Positions 41,455-51,382 of a DNA stretch of 64,000 bases are shown piece after piece. The DNA comes from an uncultured Collinsella sp. (GTDB lineage: Bacteria; Actinomycetota; Coriobacteriia; Coriobacteriales; Coriobacteriaceae), in assembly GCA_934668695.1 (NCBI GenBank), contig CAKUOD010000002.1, forward strand, positions 1-64,000. Reading direction: 5' to 3'. The position numbers were made by a program, and so were the translations under genes. Every line of letters starts with the position of its first letter. The first letter of the stretch is position 1. Below the pieces are notes generated by a model. It saw only the letters and a list, made by a program, of their open reading frames with translations. It searched no databases and was not told where the DNA came from.

Positions 41455-43950
41455 ATGACCGAACACCACGCCATCAGCCGTCGAGCATTCACATTGGGCC
41501 TAGGACTCGCAGCATTGTCGCCATTTGTAAGCCTGCCCGAAACCGCGGGATTGGGCCTTCCCGTGCGCGCGGCATTTGCAGACGACGCCACCACAGCGTC
41601 GGCCAACCTCAACAATTTCGTCATTCGCCTTCGCCCCGCGAGCTATTTTCGCACCGCGAGCGTCAACGAAGACGGCAACGTCATCGGCAACGTCTGCCAC
41701 CTGTTTAATGACGGCACGTCCAGCAAGCTCATCCTTGAGAACGTAACGACCAAGAATGACGATACAAACTGGTATGCTATCCGCACCTTGCTCAATTTCG
41801 AAGAGCATAAAAAGACGGGCTACAGCATTTGGTCGGTCGATGGCGACTCGGACAAAGATGGAAAGGTTATCCACGTATGGAGTGGCGAGTATGACAACAA
41901 GCCCAGCCGCGCTTTTGCGTTCGAGCGTCAATCAAACGGAACCTATATCATCCGAGACCGCACGGTCGAGAAAGAAACCGAGAAAAAAGACATTAAGTAC
42001 CTGGCAATAGAATCGAACGGCAAAGACCAGGACAACAATAAGATCTGCCATAAGAGTGAGAGCATTCCGTGGGAGCTCGAACTTATCGGTTACGACATGA
42101 AAAAGAACGATGCCACGGTTAGCAGCATCGACTGGATCACGTATAGCAGCTACGTTGATGGGCCATGTTGGATGAGCCACGTCGACGACGACAAGTACCT
42201 CGACGAACTGAGCATCCCGGGTACGCACGATTCGGGCACCTGCAGCGTGGACAACGACACTGAGCCCCAATCCTCGCAAGTAAAATGCCAGCAGGAATAC
42301 ATTCCCACGCAGTTGCTCGAGGGAATCCGCTATTTTGATATCCGACTCGGAAAGGGCGACGACCCCGGTATCGACCACGGGGATTACTACCTGCTCAAAA
42401 AAGACGCGTACTTTATGCATCTTTCCGATGTCATAGGTTACTTCAATACGTTTTTGAACGAAAACCCGACAGAAGCGCTCATCATGCTTGTATCACGAGG
42501 CAACGACGAGGCTACCGACGAAAGTGTTACGACGGCTTTCGCCAAGGTTATGGCCGATAACCCCGATCTGTTCTACACGTCGAGCCGCGTCCCCACGCTG
42601 GGCGAGGTGCGCGGAAAGATCGTCCTGCTGCGTCGATTTAGGCTCGACGGCGACAGCGTAAGCGGCCACACGTGGGGCCTCGACCTTACCGAATGGGATG
42701 ACAGGATCAAGGCTCACTCCGACAGCGCCACTATGTGTCTCGTCCAAGACGCGCGGGGCTTTGAAGCCGCGGGGGAAACAGGCGACAAAGAGCCCTATTG
42801 CACCAAGGTATACGCCCAGGACAAGTACAAACTCACGGGAACCGACAAGCTCAGCTGGGTCGATAATGCGCTGAAGGAAACGACCGGGCGCACGCGCAAC
42901 AAGGTGGACGTCGTGGACGATGACGGGGCCAATGTGCCAGTCCAGGAGCGTTGCTGGTCTATCAACTACACCAGCTGCACGGGCTTGTCGCACGGAGGCA
43001 ATCCTTTTACCTCGGCACGAGTGGTCAACGAGCATCTGTACAAGAGCCCGTACATCAACCCCAGCGACAACAAGGATACGAAGTCAGATTACCTCAAGCA
43101 CATTGGCATCATCGCATCCGACTTTGTTGATGCGGCGCTGGCCCGGAGCATCTACCAGCGCAATTACGATTACGATACACAGCACAAGCAGACAGCTTCG
43201 TACTACCTCCCGACCTGCATGCGCATGACGTACGGCGACTCGCTGAGCGATGCCTCGCTCCAGGATGGCAAGACCGTTGGCGAGGGCCATTTCCGCCTCG
43301 TCGACAGCAGCAACGTACTCAACGTGGCGGCTTCGGGCCATGCGTTTGCCATTGAATACGTGGATGTTGATGCCCTGGGCAACGAGACCGTTACAAGTCT
43401 GCAGGGCTTTGTGCCTATCGATATCGATCCACGCGCGGTGACGCCCCATTTTGAGGGACTCGAAGGCCTTAAGGCCGGCGAGGACGTGCGCGCCAAGATT
43501 GCGGCATCACTCGAGGGCAAGCTCGAAACCGATGCCTGCACGGCCCAGCTCGAGTTTGTGCACGACGCGAACGGCGCTCCGGGCACGGCAATGGCCGAGG
43601 GCGAAACATTTGCCGCAGGGACGTACTGGGTGCGCGTGAACGGTCTCTTGGGCAACGCGGCGCAGAACTACACGCTCGCCAGCGACGGAGCCGCAAGCTT
43701 TACCGTAGCGGCCTCGGGCAGTGCGGGCGGCACCGGCAGCGGCACCGACGGTGGCACGGGTTCCAACGCAGGCAGCGCTGATAAGAACGGTAAGGGCAAC
43801 AAGGGCAAGAACTCGGGCGGAAAACTCGCCGACACGGGCGACGGCTCCGGCATTGCCGCCGGGCTCGCTGCCGCCGCCGTGGCGACGACGGTCGCCGGCG
43901 CAGCAATGCTTGCCAGTGACCGCGAAAACGCTGGGGACGGTAGCGAATAG
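41455..43950 (+). CDS. Cell-wall-anchored PI-PLC-like phosphodiesterase
   Basis: An 831-residue exported protein. The N-terminus (SRRAFTLGLGLAALSP) looks like a Tat signal. A ricin-B/RICIN-like lectin domain (about 50-215) precedes a phosphatidylinositol-specific phospholipase C X-domain (about 240-580) with SIPGTHDSG (His258) and GIRYFDIRLG; a second His (about 308) lies in IDHGDYY. A further beta-sandwich-like region (about 620-750) and a Gly/Ser/Asn linker lead to the sorting signal LADTG (791-795), a hydrophobic helix and an acidic tail. LAxTG is the variant used by class E-type sortases. GGAGGAG precedes the ATG. The substrate (GPI, PI or bacterial glycolipid) is unknown. Confidence 0.88.
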   Translation: MTEHHAISRRAFTLGLGLAALSPFVSLPETAGLGLPVRAAFADDATTASANLNNFVIRLRPASYFRTASVNEDGNVIGNVCHLFNDGTSSKLILENVTTKNDDTNWYAIRTLLNFEEHKKTGYSIWSVDGDSDKDGKVIHVWSGEYDNKPSRAFAFERQSNGTYIIRDRTVEKETEKKDIKYLAIESNGKDQDNNKICHKSESIPWELELIGYDMKKNDATVSSIDWITYSSYVDGPCWMSHVDDDKYLDELSIPGTHDSGTCSVDNDTEPQSSQVKCQQEYIPTQLLEGIRYFDIRLGKGDDPGIDHGDYYLLKKDAYFMHLSDVIGYFNTFLNENPTEALIMLVSRGNDEATDESVTTAFAKVMADNPDLFYTSSRVPTLGEVRGKIVLLRRFRLDGDSVSGHTWGLDLTEWDDRIKAHSDSATMCLVQDARGFEAAGETGDKEPYCTKVYAQDKYKLTGTDKLSWVDNALKETTGRTRNKVDVVDDDGANVPVQERCWSINYTSCTGLSHGGNPFTSARVVNEHLYKSPYINPSDNKDTKSDYLKHIGIIASDFVDAALARSIYQRNYDYDTQHKQTASYYLPTCMRMTYGDSLSDASLQDGKTVGEGHFRLVDSSNVLNVAASGHAFAIEYVDVDALGNETVTSLQGFVPIDIDPRAVTPHFEGLEGLKAGEDVRAKIAASLEGKLETDACTAQLEFVHDANGAPGTAMAEGETFAAGTYWVRVNGLLGNAAQNYTLASDGAASFTVAASGSAGGTGSGTDGGTGSNAGSADKNGKGNKGKNSGGKLADTGDGSGIAAGLAAAAVATTVAGAAMLASDRENAGDGSE

Positions 43951-43980
43951 GCAAGCCGGCCTTTTAGACACATCGACTCG

Positions 43981-44019
43981 ATCGGGGGCGCAGGACACCG
44001 TTCTGTGCCCCCGATTTTT
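43981..44019 (+). terminator. Intrinsic terminator after the PI-PLC gene
   Basis: TCGGGGGC-CAG pairs with CTG-GCCCCCGA and is followed by TTTTT. Confidence 0.9.
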
Positions 44020-44044
44020 ACCTTGGCCCGAACGCCGCTATAGG

Positions 44045-44314
44045 CTACATCACCATGTTCAGCGCGTTCACAAATTCCTGGGCCTTCGCACGGCTACTCA
44101 GGCTAAAGACGCAAGCGGTCAACAGTCGATTGCGCAGAAAAACATCGCGGCCCTTGATCCTGTTGACCCCCGTAATGTCCTTAAGATAGACAATCTCGGT
44201 GTGCTTGCCACCAAACGTGCCCTTCTTGAGCACCTCGATACGGTTGGGGTAGATCTTGACGTCTTTAAACCTACCCGAACCCTTGTCCTGAAACAGCAAG
44301 GTGTTGTTGTCCAT
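44045..44314 (-). CDS. Small PH-like domain protein
   Basis: An 89-residue protein consisting of seven predicted beta-strands and a C-terminal helix (RAKAQEFVNALNMV), the outline of a bacterial PH-like or GRAM-like domain (segments KIYPNRIEVLKK and TEIVYLKDITGVN). There is no signal peptide. The ATG at 44314 is chosen because GGGAG sits 8 nt upstream; a GTG 15 codons earlier lacks an RBS. It is convergent with the PI-PLC gene and may bind lipid or peptide. The family assignment rests on pattern only. Confidence 0.7.
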   Translation of the reverse strand: MDNNTLLFQDKGSGRFKDVKIYPNRIEVLKKGTFGGKHTEIVYLKDITGVNRIKGRDVFLRNRLLTACVFSLSSRAKAQEFVNALNMVM

Positions 44315-44482
44315 GCGTGTCACTCCCGTGGGGTTCGCTAAAACTGTCTCTATTGCCACATTTTAGTCACCGCAAGGCTCCCATGCGAAGGTGCCAGACA
44401 GCACAGCAATTCGTGTCCGCGCGAGGCTTTAAACTAGATGCGATAAAGATGCATTCCACAAGAGGAAAGTGGGGCGACAGTG

Positions 44483-45532
44483 ATGGGCGAACTGGTAAAC
44501 CGTGGAGAATCGGCAATCGTGCCCGAAGGTTTTTACAAGCAGGTTTCCTCGATTCTCAACGCCGCTCGCGACAAGGCCTATACCGCCGTTAACTTTGCGA
44601 TGGTTGAGGCGTATTGGGAGATCGGCAAGAGCATAGTTGATGAGCAGGGCGGAGAGGAGCGCGCCAAGTATGGAGAGGCGCTGCTCAAGGCCCTCGCAAT
44701 CAGACTTACCAAGGATTTTGGTAAAGGTTTTGAAGCAAGAGAGCTGCGCAAAATGCGTCAGTTCTATCTTGCATTTCCAATTCGGGACTCACTGCGTCCC
44801 GAATTGAGCTGGACACATTACCGCAGGTTAATACGCATTCCTGACCCCGAAGCTCGCACCTGGTACATGAACGAATGCGCCGACTCTCGCTGGAGCACGC
44901 GCCAGCTCGAACGCCAGATCAACACCATGTTCCGCGAGCGCCTACTTGCCAGCAAAGACAAGGAGGCTGTCACCCAAGAAATCCAAAAGAGCGCCCCAGC
45001 TCGTCGCCCCGAGGATATCATCCGCGATCCATATGTACTGGAGTTTTTAGGTTTCTCGGACGATACTGCGTTTCGCGAGAGCGATCTAGAGCAGGCGCTC
45101 ATCACACATCTTCAGAAGTTCCTGCTGGAGCTTGGCCGTGGCTTCGCTTTCGAGGCGCGCCAAAAGCGCATCACCTTTGATGGGCGCCATTTCTATATTG
45201 ACCTTGTTTTTTACAACTATCTGATGCGCTGCTTCGTGCTCATCGACCTTAAGACCGATGACCTTACGCATCAGGACCTGGGCCAGATGCAAATGTATGT
45301 GAACTACTACACGCGTGAGCTCATGAACGAAGGCGACAATCCGCCCATAGGCATCGTGCTCTGCGCGGACAAAAGCGATTCGATCGTCGAGTACACGCTG
45401 CCCGAAGACAACGACCAAGTGTTTGCCGCCAAATACCTGCCGTATCTTCCAAGCAAGGAAGAGCTGGCGCGCGAGCTGAGTGCCGAGTACCGCGCCATCA
45501 ACGAAGCGACTAATGGCGAAACGCAAGGGTAG
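44483..45532 (+). CDS. DUF1016/YhcG-type PDDEXK nuclease-domain protein
   Basis: A 349-residue YhcG-like protein. The N-terminal DUF1016_N region (FAMVEAYWEIGKSIVDEQ, then ELRKMRQFYLAFP and ELSWTHYRRLIRI) precedes a PDDEXK nuclease fold with YIDLVFYNYLMRCFVLIDLKT (Asp and the D/E-x-K core) and a downstream GQMQMYVNYY. Relatives occur near restriction systems and mobile islands. Here it is alone, without methylase or helicase genes. The ATG at 44483 directly follows a GTG; the RBS is weak (GAGGAAAG further upstream). Codon use seems less GC-biased than that of its neighbours, so acquisition by transfer is plausible. Confidence 0.88.
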   Translation: MGELVNRGESAIVPEGFYKQVSSILNAARDKAYTAVNFAMVEAYWEIGKSIVDEQGGEERAKYGEALLKALAIRLTKDFGKGFEARELRKMRQFYLAFPIRDSLRPELSWTHYRRLIRIPDPEARTWYMNECADSRWSTRQLERQINTMFRERLLASKDKEAVTQEIQKSAPARRPEDIIRDPYVLEFLGFSDDTAFRESDLEQALITHLQKFLLELGRGFAFEARQKRITFDGRHFYIDLVFYNYLMRCFVLIDLKTDDLTHQDLGQMQMYVNYYTRELMNEGDNPPIGIVLCADKSDSIVEYTLPEDNDQVFAAKYLPYLPSKEELARELSAEYRAINEATNGETQG

Positions 45533-45589
45533 CAGCACGTTGCGACCGAAACGCCCGCACCCCTGCGAGCCGTCCCGCGCTACGCTTCC

Positions 45590-46927
45590 CTACTTCCCAA
45601 ATAGCGCACCCAGCAGGCCGCGACGTTTGGGCTTTTCTTCTCGGTAGGAACCCTCGGCAACCGCTGCAACCTGGCGCGGTTGCTCGCCGCCTCCACGGCG
45701 CACGATCTGGTATAGGAACGGAGATTTAACATATTTGACCTCGACGGGCGTGGCGTGTACGGTGCTCTCGCCGGACAGGTGCAGGCTCGGGTTGAGCGGT
45801 GCCACGATATGCGTCTCGCGTTTGTCGCTAAACACCACCGCGGCCGCGCGGCCCGTCTGGCCGTTTACGGCGATGCGTACCTGCTCGCCGTCGCGGCTGT
45901 CCGTTACCGGGCGATCGACAAAGTACACCGGCACCATCACCAGACCGTCCTTGTGCTTGCGAGCCTTGCGCGCCCACGTGCGAATGCTCTTTTTATTGAG
46001 CCCCAAGGTCGCCTCGGCATCGTTGCCCGCAACGTCGAGCGCCAGCTTGTCAATAACCACCTGGTCCTTGGTGGACGCATCGACGGAGACGACGCGGAAG
46101 TCGCCCTCCTGCATGGCGGGATCGAACGGCCCTACCTTGGCAAAGTCCCACGGCTCCAAAATGCCCATAAGACGAACGTCCAGATAGTTGGCCCTGGGGT
46201 ATGCCCAATCGAGCACCTCGTAGTACACCAGGGTCTCCTTGCTCAGGCCCTTGCCCGGGAAGGACGCCATCATGCGCAGGTCCGCAAGCGCCATGGGGAA
46301 ATAGAAGAGCATCATGTCGTTTTGGATCGCATCCTCCACGTCGTGCCCGGCAAAGGCATCCGGATACTGACGCACCAGCTGCAGTGCGTTCGCACGCGCC
46401 TGCTGCGGTGATATCTCACACGGAATGCCCTGCTCTGGCACATACTCGGCACCCACGCCCATGGTCAGGCGCTTGCTAAACGTGCCAGGTTTGAGCAAGT
46501 CTGCCACACCAATCTTGTTGCCGCAGGACGGGCACTCAAACACACGCTGCGTTGACTCGCCCTCAAAGGACGCTCCGCAGAAGGGGCAAGGAATGCTCAC
46601 ATGCGTGGCCTCTTGGAACTCCTGCGCCGTGCCGCGGTCTTCCCACAGCAGATGCTCCAGAACCGACTGGTTACGCCAGTGCGAATTAAAGAAATACCAG
46701 TCCGGGTCCTCTGGGCGCTCGAGCTGCGACACATGCGTGAGCTTGAGCAACCCGTCAACCACCGTCAGCGGTGTATGGCGAATGCCCAGAGCACTCTTGG
46801 GCTCCCCGGCGTCCGCTTGCCACGGGACGACCGTTCCGCAATAGGCACATTCAAAGCTGCGCTTTGCCTGGTGCGAATACATGGGGCCGCCGCAGTTTTG
46901 GCATTTAATGGCAAACATCTCGTCCAT
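45590..46927 (-). CDS. Zinc-ribbon protein of unknown function
   Basis: A 445-residue cytosolic protein with two treble-Cys zinc ribbons: CQNCGG..CAYCG at the N-terminus and CPFCGASF..CPSCGNK around residues 115-140. The long middle and C-terminal part has no recognised motif apart from repeated beta-strand-like stretches, and it ends in a basic KPKRRGLLGALFGK tail. Annotated relatives are called TFIIB-type zinc-ribbon-containing or virion core-like proteins, with no known activity. The ATG follows AAGGAGG; the frame upstream is rejected. It is divergent from the cation transporter gene. Confidence 0.78.
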   Translation of the reverse strand: MDEMFAIKCQNCGGPMYSHQAKRSFECAYCGTVVPWQADAGEPKSALGIRHTPLTVVDGLLKLTHVSQLERPEDPDWYFFNSHWRNQSVLEHLLWEDRGTAQEFQEATHVSIPCPFCGASFEGESTQRVFECPSCGNKIGVADLLKPGTFSKRLTMGVGAEYVPEQGIPCEISPQQARANALQLVRQYPDAFAGHDVEDAIQNDMMLFYFPMALADLRMMASFPGKGLSKETLVYYEVLDWAYPRANYLDVRLMGILEPWDFAKVGPFDPAMQEGDFRVVSVDASTKDQVVIDKLALDVAGNDAEATLGLNKKSIRTWARKARKHKDGLVMVPVYFVDRPVTDSRDGEQVRIAVNGQTGRAAAVVFSDKRETHIVAPLNPSLHLSGESTVHATPVEVKYVKSPFLYQIVRRGGGEQPRQVAAVAEGSYREEKPKRRGLLGALFGK

Positions 46928-47189
46928 GGAAACGTCCTCCTTTGCACAGGGGCTGTCGACATTAAGTATGTCGAGCAAACAGGCACATGCCCATACCCAT
47001 ATGGCCCAAAATGGAGCATTCGAACGGACGAGAAGGCGCAGCGGGCTCGCAGCCGCGCGGACAACCACCCTTCTCCGCCCCGTGCTCGTTAGCACAGGTA
47101 GACCATTGCTGCATTTTCTGAGCATCGGCCCATAACGCACCCGTCCGAGCTACACTATCCCCTTAAACACGATTGTGAGGACGACCGTT

Positions 47190-48371
47190 ATGCTATTTGT
47201 AAATCGGCTGGTACATACGCTTGTTCCCGGCAGCGAAAGCGAGCCGGTCGATACCTCCTGCCGCACCCGTGCCGGCTTTGCCGCGAGCCTTATCTGCATC
47301 GGGCTCAATATCACGCTATGCCTGGCCAAGGGCATCGCGGGCCTGCTCGCGGGCTCCGTCTCGCTTGTCGCCGACGCTTTCAACAACCTCTCCGATGCCT
47401 CGAGCAACATCGTGAGCCTGCTCGGATTCCGCCTTGCCAGCCGCCCGGCCGATGAAGGGCACCCTTATGGCCACGGCCGCTATGAGTACCTAGCAGGGCT
47501 GTTTGTCGCCGTCTTAGTCTGCGCCGTCGGCATCAACCTGATCTTGGAGTCGGTCACCAAAATCATCAAGCCCTCCCCCACCGCGTATTCGGCGCTCTCT
47601 ATGGCAGCTCTTATTCTGTCCATGCTCGTCAAGTTTTGGATGGCGGCGTTCAACCGCGCACTGGGCAACCGCATCGACTCCGAGACGCTTATCGCCACGG
47701 CACAGGACTCCAAAAACGACGTCATCACCTCGGGCTCGGTCCTGGTGGCAGCGCTTATCTCGCAAACAACCGGCTTTGACCTCGATAGCTGGGCAGGCCT
47801 GGGCGTGGGCATCTTCATCTGTATCAGCGGCATGGGTCTGGTGCGCGATGCCATCAGCCCACTGTTGGGACAGGCGCCCGATCCTAAGCTTGTCCAGACA
47901 ATCCGCGACAAGATCATGTCCTACCCGCAGGTCCTAGGCACGCACGACCTAATGGTGCACGATTACGGTCCCGGTCGACAATTTGCCAGCGCGCACGTGG
48001 AAATGCCCGGCGAGGGCGATGCATTTGAGCATCACGAGATCCTGGACACCATCGAGCACGATATCAAGCGCCAGATGGGCATCGACATCACGCTGCACTG
48101 CGACCCCATCGCCACAACCGGCGACGACCTGCGCGGTTGGGTCAAGCGTGGCATCATGCAGATCGACCCCGCGCTCTCCATCCACGACTTGCACGAGCAC
48201 GATGACTTCGTTTCGTTTGACCTGGTGCGCCCCGACGGCTTTGACATATCCGACGAGGAGCTGCTGGAGCTCGTCACCCGCATCGTGCACGAGCGCCGCC
48301 CCGATGCCTCGTGCGTCGTCACGTTTGACTCGGGCTTTAGCTCGCCCGACCGACCGGCCGAGAAGCTGTAG
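47190..48371 (+). CDS. Cation diffusion facilitator (CDF) transporter
   Basis: A 393-residue CDF-family divalent metal/H+ antiporter. Six transmembrane helices are followed by an unusually long cytoplasmic region (about 200 residues). Metal-site motifs are ADAFNNLSDASSNIV (helix II, Asp pair), GHPYGHGRYEYLAGL and ATAQDSKNDVITSGS (helix V). The Asn in place of a His is the pattern of Mn- or Fe-type rather than Zn-type members, which should be read cautiously. The C-terminus holds two ferredoxin-like segments instead of one. GTGAGG precedes the ATG; an upstream GTG is less likely. Confidence 0.92.
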   Translation: MLFVNRLVHTLVPGSESEPVDTSCRTRAGFAASLICIGLNITLCLAKGIAGLLAGSVSLVADAFNNLSDASSNIVSLLGFRLASRPADEGHPYGHGRYEYLAGLFVAVLVCAVGINLILESVTKIIKPSPTAYSALSMAALILSMLVKFWMAAFNRALGNRIDSETLIATAQDSKNDVITSGSVLVAALISQTTGFDLDSWAGLGVGIFICISGMGLVRDAISPLLGQAPDPKLVQTIRDKIMSYPQVLGTHDLMVHDYGPGRQFASAHVEMPGEGDAFEHHEILDTIEHDIKRQMGIDITLHCDPIATTGDDLRGWVKRGIMQIDPALSIHDLHEHDDFVSFDLVRPDGFDISDEELLELVTRIVHERRPDASCVVTFDSGFSSPDRPAEKL

Positions 48372-48383
48372 TCCGCCTAGACG

Positions 48384-49388
48384 CTAGTTGCCCTGCGCAC
48401 CCGAGATGCCGTTTTGCAGCGCGTTCCAGGTATCCGTTGCCATATCGCCCAGGTTCTGTGCGGTATCGCCGAGATTCTGAGCCGTGTCGCCCAGCTGCTG
48501 GGCTTTATCACCCAACTCCTGTGCCTTGTTGCTCAGGTCCTCCAGCGTGTTGGAGCTCGAGCTGTCCGTGGTGCCCTGCTCGCTGGACGCGTTGCCCGAC
48601 GAGTTGCCCTTGTGCGTTAGCTGGATCTCGAGACTGCCATTGTCGTTATAGTAGGCAGAAGTAACGACCCAATTGGCATCGACGACAGGCGTTGAGCCGT
48701 CGTCAGTCAGGATCACGGCGTTCGAAAGGTCGGCCCCACGCGACTTGAGGAGCTTCTTGGCGTTGGACCAGTACTGCCCCGGGATATCGCTCAGGTCGAC
48801 AACGCTGGACTGGGTGGCCTCAGTTTGCTCGGCCTGTGTGTCGGTTGAGGCGCCTCGCTTGTTGAGCATGCCAGACACGATGGCAAACGCAACCGACAGG
48901 GCAAAGAAAATCGCCAGCACGATCAGGATCTTCTTGATCACACCCGCCGAACGCGAAGGCTTCTTCTCCTCATCCTCACCGTACTGCGGAATCGACTTGG
49001 GGTACTCGCGATACGGCTCGCGCGCGTAGGGATCGCGCGACTCATAGCGAGGCTGCGCCGTACGCGGCATATACGTCGTCTGCTGAGGCTGTGGAATGGG
49101 ATTTTGCGGCAGGCCATCATAGGGATCCGGCGCCGAGGCGGCATAGGGATTCTGCGGCGCGTAATCAAACGGGTCCGGCACCGCGTTGCCATAGGGGCTT
49201 TGCGGAGAGGCGGCGTAAGGATCCTGCACCGCGTCGCCATAACCCATAACCCGCGTAGGCTCGGCAGAAGGCTGCGTCGCAGCAGGGTCGGCATAACCGG
49301 GACCGGACACAACGCGGGTCGCATCGGCGCTGTCGCCAGCCTGCGCGGAGCCGTAGCCGCCCATCACGGTCGTCTTATCCTGATCCAT
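48384..49388 (-). CDS. Pro-rich membrane protein with phospho-Thr-like motifs and heptad repeats
   Basis: A 334-residue protein of unknown function. The N-terminal 140 residues are Pro/Tyr/Gln-rich with repeated DPY and PQNPY units and three Thr motifs (KTTVMGGYG, ATRVV, PTRVMGYGD) resembling FHA-recognised phospho-Thr sites. One transmembrane helix follows (about 148-170). The outer part has a PASTA-like segment (SNAKKLLKSRGADLSN) and ends in a four-fold heptad repeat of the type AQxLGDT. AAAGGA precedes the ATG. A Ser/Thr-kinase-regulated envelope role is inferred; no kinase gene is in the window. Confidence 0.75.
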   Translation of the reverse strand: MDQDKTTVMGGYGSAQAGDSADATRVVSGPGYADPAATQPSAEPTRVMGYGDAVQDPYAASPQSPYGNAVPDPFDYAPQNPYAASAPDPYDGLPQNPIPQPQQTTYMPRTAQPRYESRDPYAREPYREYPKSIPQYGEDEEKKPSRSAGVIKKILIVLAIFFALSVAFAIVSGMLNKRGASTDTQAEQTEATQSSVVDLSDIPGQYWSNAKKLLKSRGADLSNAVILTDDGSTPVVDANWVVTSAYYNDNGSLEIQLTHKGNSSGNASSEQGTTDSSSSNTLEDLSNKAQELGDKAQQLGDTAQNLGDTAQNLGDMATDTWNALQNGISGAQGN

Positions 49389-49508
49389 GCAACGATTCCT
49401 TTCCGTCGCCCGTAAGCATCAAGTTATCCATGCATTCTACCCGCGCAAAAGCCTATGATGGTCACGGCCCGCCGGTATCTACAAGACATGCGCGGTCCCC
49501 CAACGAAT

Positions 49509-49546
49509 CAAAAAGCCCCGCCGGGCCTTGGGGGCACGGCGGGGCG
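49509..49546 (-). terminator. Intrinsic terminator after fhs
   Basis: On the - strand GCCCCGCCG pairs with CGGCGGGGC, followed by TTTTTG. Confidence 0.88.
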
Positions 49547-49570
49547 GGCAGGCAGCTAGGGGCAACAGGC

Positions 49571-51238
49571 TTAGAACAGGCCGGTGATGTTGCCGTCGTT
49601 GTCGACGTCGATGTTCTCGGCCGCGGGGACCTTGGGCAGGCCCGGCATGGTCAGAACACTGCCAGTCAGTGCGACCACAAAGTGAGCACCGGCGGAAACC
49701 TTGAGCTCACGCACCGTGATGCGGAAGTTCTCGGGAGCGCCCAGGGCCTTGGCGTTGTCGCTAAAGCTGTACTGCGTCTTGGCCACGCACACCGGCAGGT
49801 TGCCAAAGCCGTTCTCGCGCAGCTCGGCGAGCTGGCGCTTGGCGGCCGGCGTAAAGTCAACGCCGTCGGCGCGGTAGACCTTGGTGGCAATGGCCTCAAG
49901 AGCGTCGGCCACATCGGCGCCGTCCTCATAGGCAAACTTGAGCTCGCTCGGCTGCTCAATCAGACGCATAACCTCATCGGCAAGCTCGAGCGCGCCCTCG
50001 CCGCCCTTGGCCCAGACCTCGGAAAGCTTAACGTTGACGCCGAGCTTCTGGCACTCGGACTCGATGAGCGCAAGCTCGGCCTCGGTGTCCGTCGGGAAGC
50101 GGTTGATGGCGACTACGCAGGGCAGACCATAAACGTTCTGGATGTTGTCGACGTGACGCAGCAGGTTGGGCATGCCGGCCTTGAGTGCCTCGAGGTTCTC
50201 CTCGTTGAGGTCGGCCTTGGCGACGCCACCGTTGTACTTCAGCGCACGAGCGGTCGCGACGACCACGACGGCGCTGGGGCGAACGCCCGTCATGCGGCAC
50301 TTGATGTCGAGGAACTTCTCGGCACCCAGATCGGCACCGAAGCCGGCCTCGGTAATGGCGACATCGCCAAAGCGCATCGCCATACGCGTGGCCATGATAG
50401 AGTTGCAGCCGTGGGCAATGTTGGCGAAGGGACCGCCGTGAACAAACGCGGGCGTGCCCTCGAGCGTTTGCACCAGGTTGGGCTTGAGCGCGTCCTTAAG
50501 CAACGCGGCCATGGCACCCTGGGCCTTAAGGTCGCGGGCACGGACGGGCTCGCCGGCAAAGCTGTAGCCGACGACGATCTCGCCCAGGCGCTCCTTGAGG
50601 TCGTTAATGCTCGTAGACAGACACAGGATTGCCATGACCTCGGAGGCGACGGTGATATCGAAGCCGTCCTCGCGCGGCACGCCCTGGGCCTTACCGCCAA
50701 TGCCGTCGATGACGTGGCGCAACTGACGGTCGTTCATATCGACGACGCGCTTCCAAGTGATGCGTTTAACGTCAATACCGAGTTGATTGCCCTGCTGGAT
50801 GTGGTTATCAAGCATGGCGGCCAGCAGGTTGTTGGCAGCACCGATGGCATGGAAGTCGCCGGTAAAGTGCAGGTTAATATCCTCCATGGGGATGACCTGA
50901 GCCCAGCCGCCGCCGGCAGCACCGCCCTTAACGCCAAAGACGGGGCCGAGCGAAGGCTCGCGCAGGGCCACGGCACTCTTGACGCCGCGACGGCGTAGGC
51001 CGTCGGCCAGGCCGATGGTCGTGGTGGTCTTGCCCTCGCCCGCGGGCGTGGGGTTGATAGCGGTCACGAGGACAAGCTTGGCCTGGTGATCAGTTGGCTC
51101 GTTGAGCAGGGAATAGTCGACCTTTGCCTTGTCAAAGCCGTACGGAATCAGATGCTTAACGTCGACGCCGGCGTTCTTGGCCACCTCGGTAATAGGCAGC
51201 GGCGTAACAGAACGTGCGATTTCGATGTCAGTAGGCAT
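49571..51238 (-). CDS. fhs: Formate-tetrahydrofolate ligase
   Basis: A 555-residue formyl-THF synthetase, joining formate to tetrahydrofolate with ATP to make 10-formyl-THF. Family marks are the P-loop [18 protein letters not shown], the conserved [31 protein letters not shown] and the C-terminal [16 protein letters not shown]. The length matches the family. The start at 51238 follows GAAAGGA; the upstream in-frame extension is not used. FolD and FchA are encoded at 37.8-39.3 kb. Their joint presence is compatible with formate/one-carbon metabolism but is not by itself evidence of acetogenesis. Confidence 0.97.
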   Translation of the reverse strand: MPTDIEIARSVTPLPITEVAKNAGVDVKHLIPYGFDKAKVDYSLLNEPTDHQAKLVLVTAINPTPAGEGKTTTTIGLADGLRRRGVKSAVALREPSLGPVFGVKGGAAGGGWAQVIPMEDINLHFTGDFHAIGAANNLLAAMLDNHIQQGNQLGIDVKRITWKRVVDMNDRQLRHVIDGIGGKAQGVPREDGFDITVASEVMAILCLSTSINDLKERLGEIVVGYSFAGEPVRARDLKAQGAMAALLKDALKPNLVQTLEGTPAFVHGGPFANIAHGCNSIMATRMAMRFGDVAITEAGFGADLGAEKFLDIKCRMTGVRPSAVVVVATARALKYNGGVAKADLNEENLEALKAGMPNLLRHVDNIQNVYGLPCVVAINRFPTDTEAELALIESECQKLGVNVKLSEVWAKGGEGALELADEVMRLIEQPSELKFAYEDGADVADALEAIATKVYRADGVDFTPAAKRQLAELRENGFGNLPVCVAKTQYSFSDNAKALGAPENFRITVRELKVSAGAHFVVALTGSVLTMPGLPKVPAAENIDVDNDGNITGLF

Positions 51239-51382
51239 GGGCGGTCCTTTCGTTACCGGATGAGAAAAAGACCAGTCCAGCATAGCACGCACGCGCAATA
51301 GTAAAACACCCATAACCGATGAACGGCGATATGTTTACCCGATGCCCAGCGATAGCCCAACAGCCCGCCAAAACAAAGCGCC

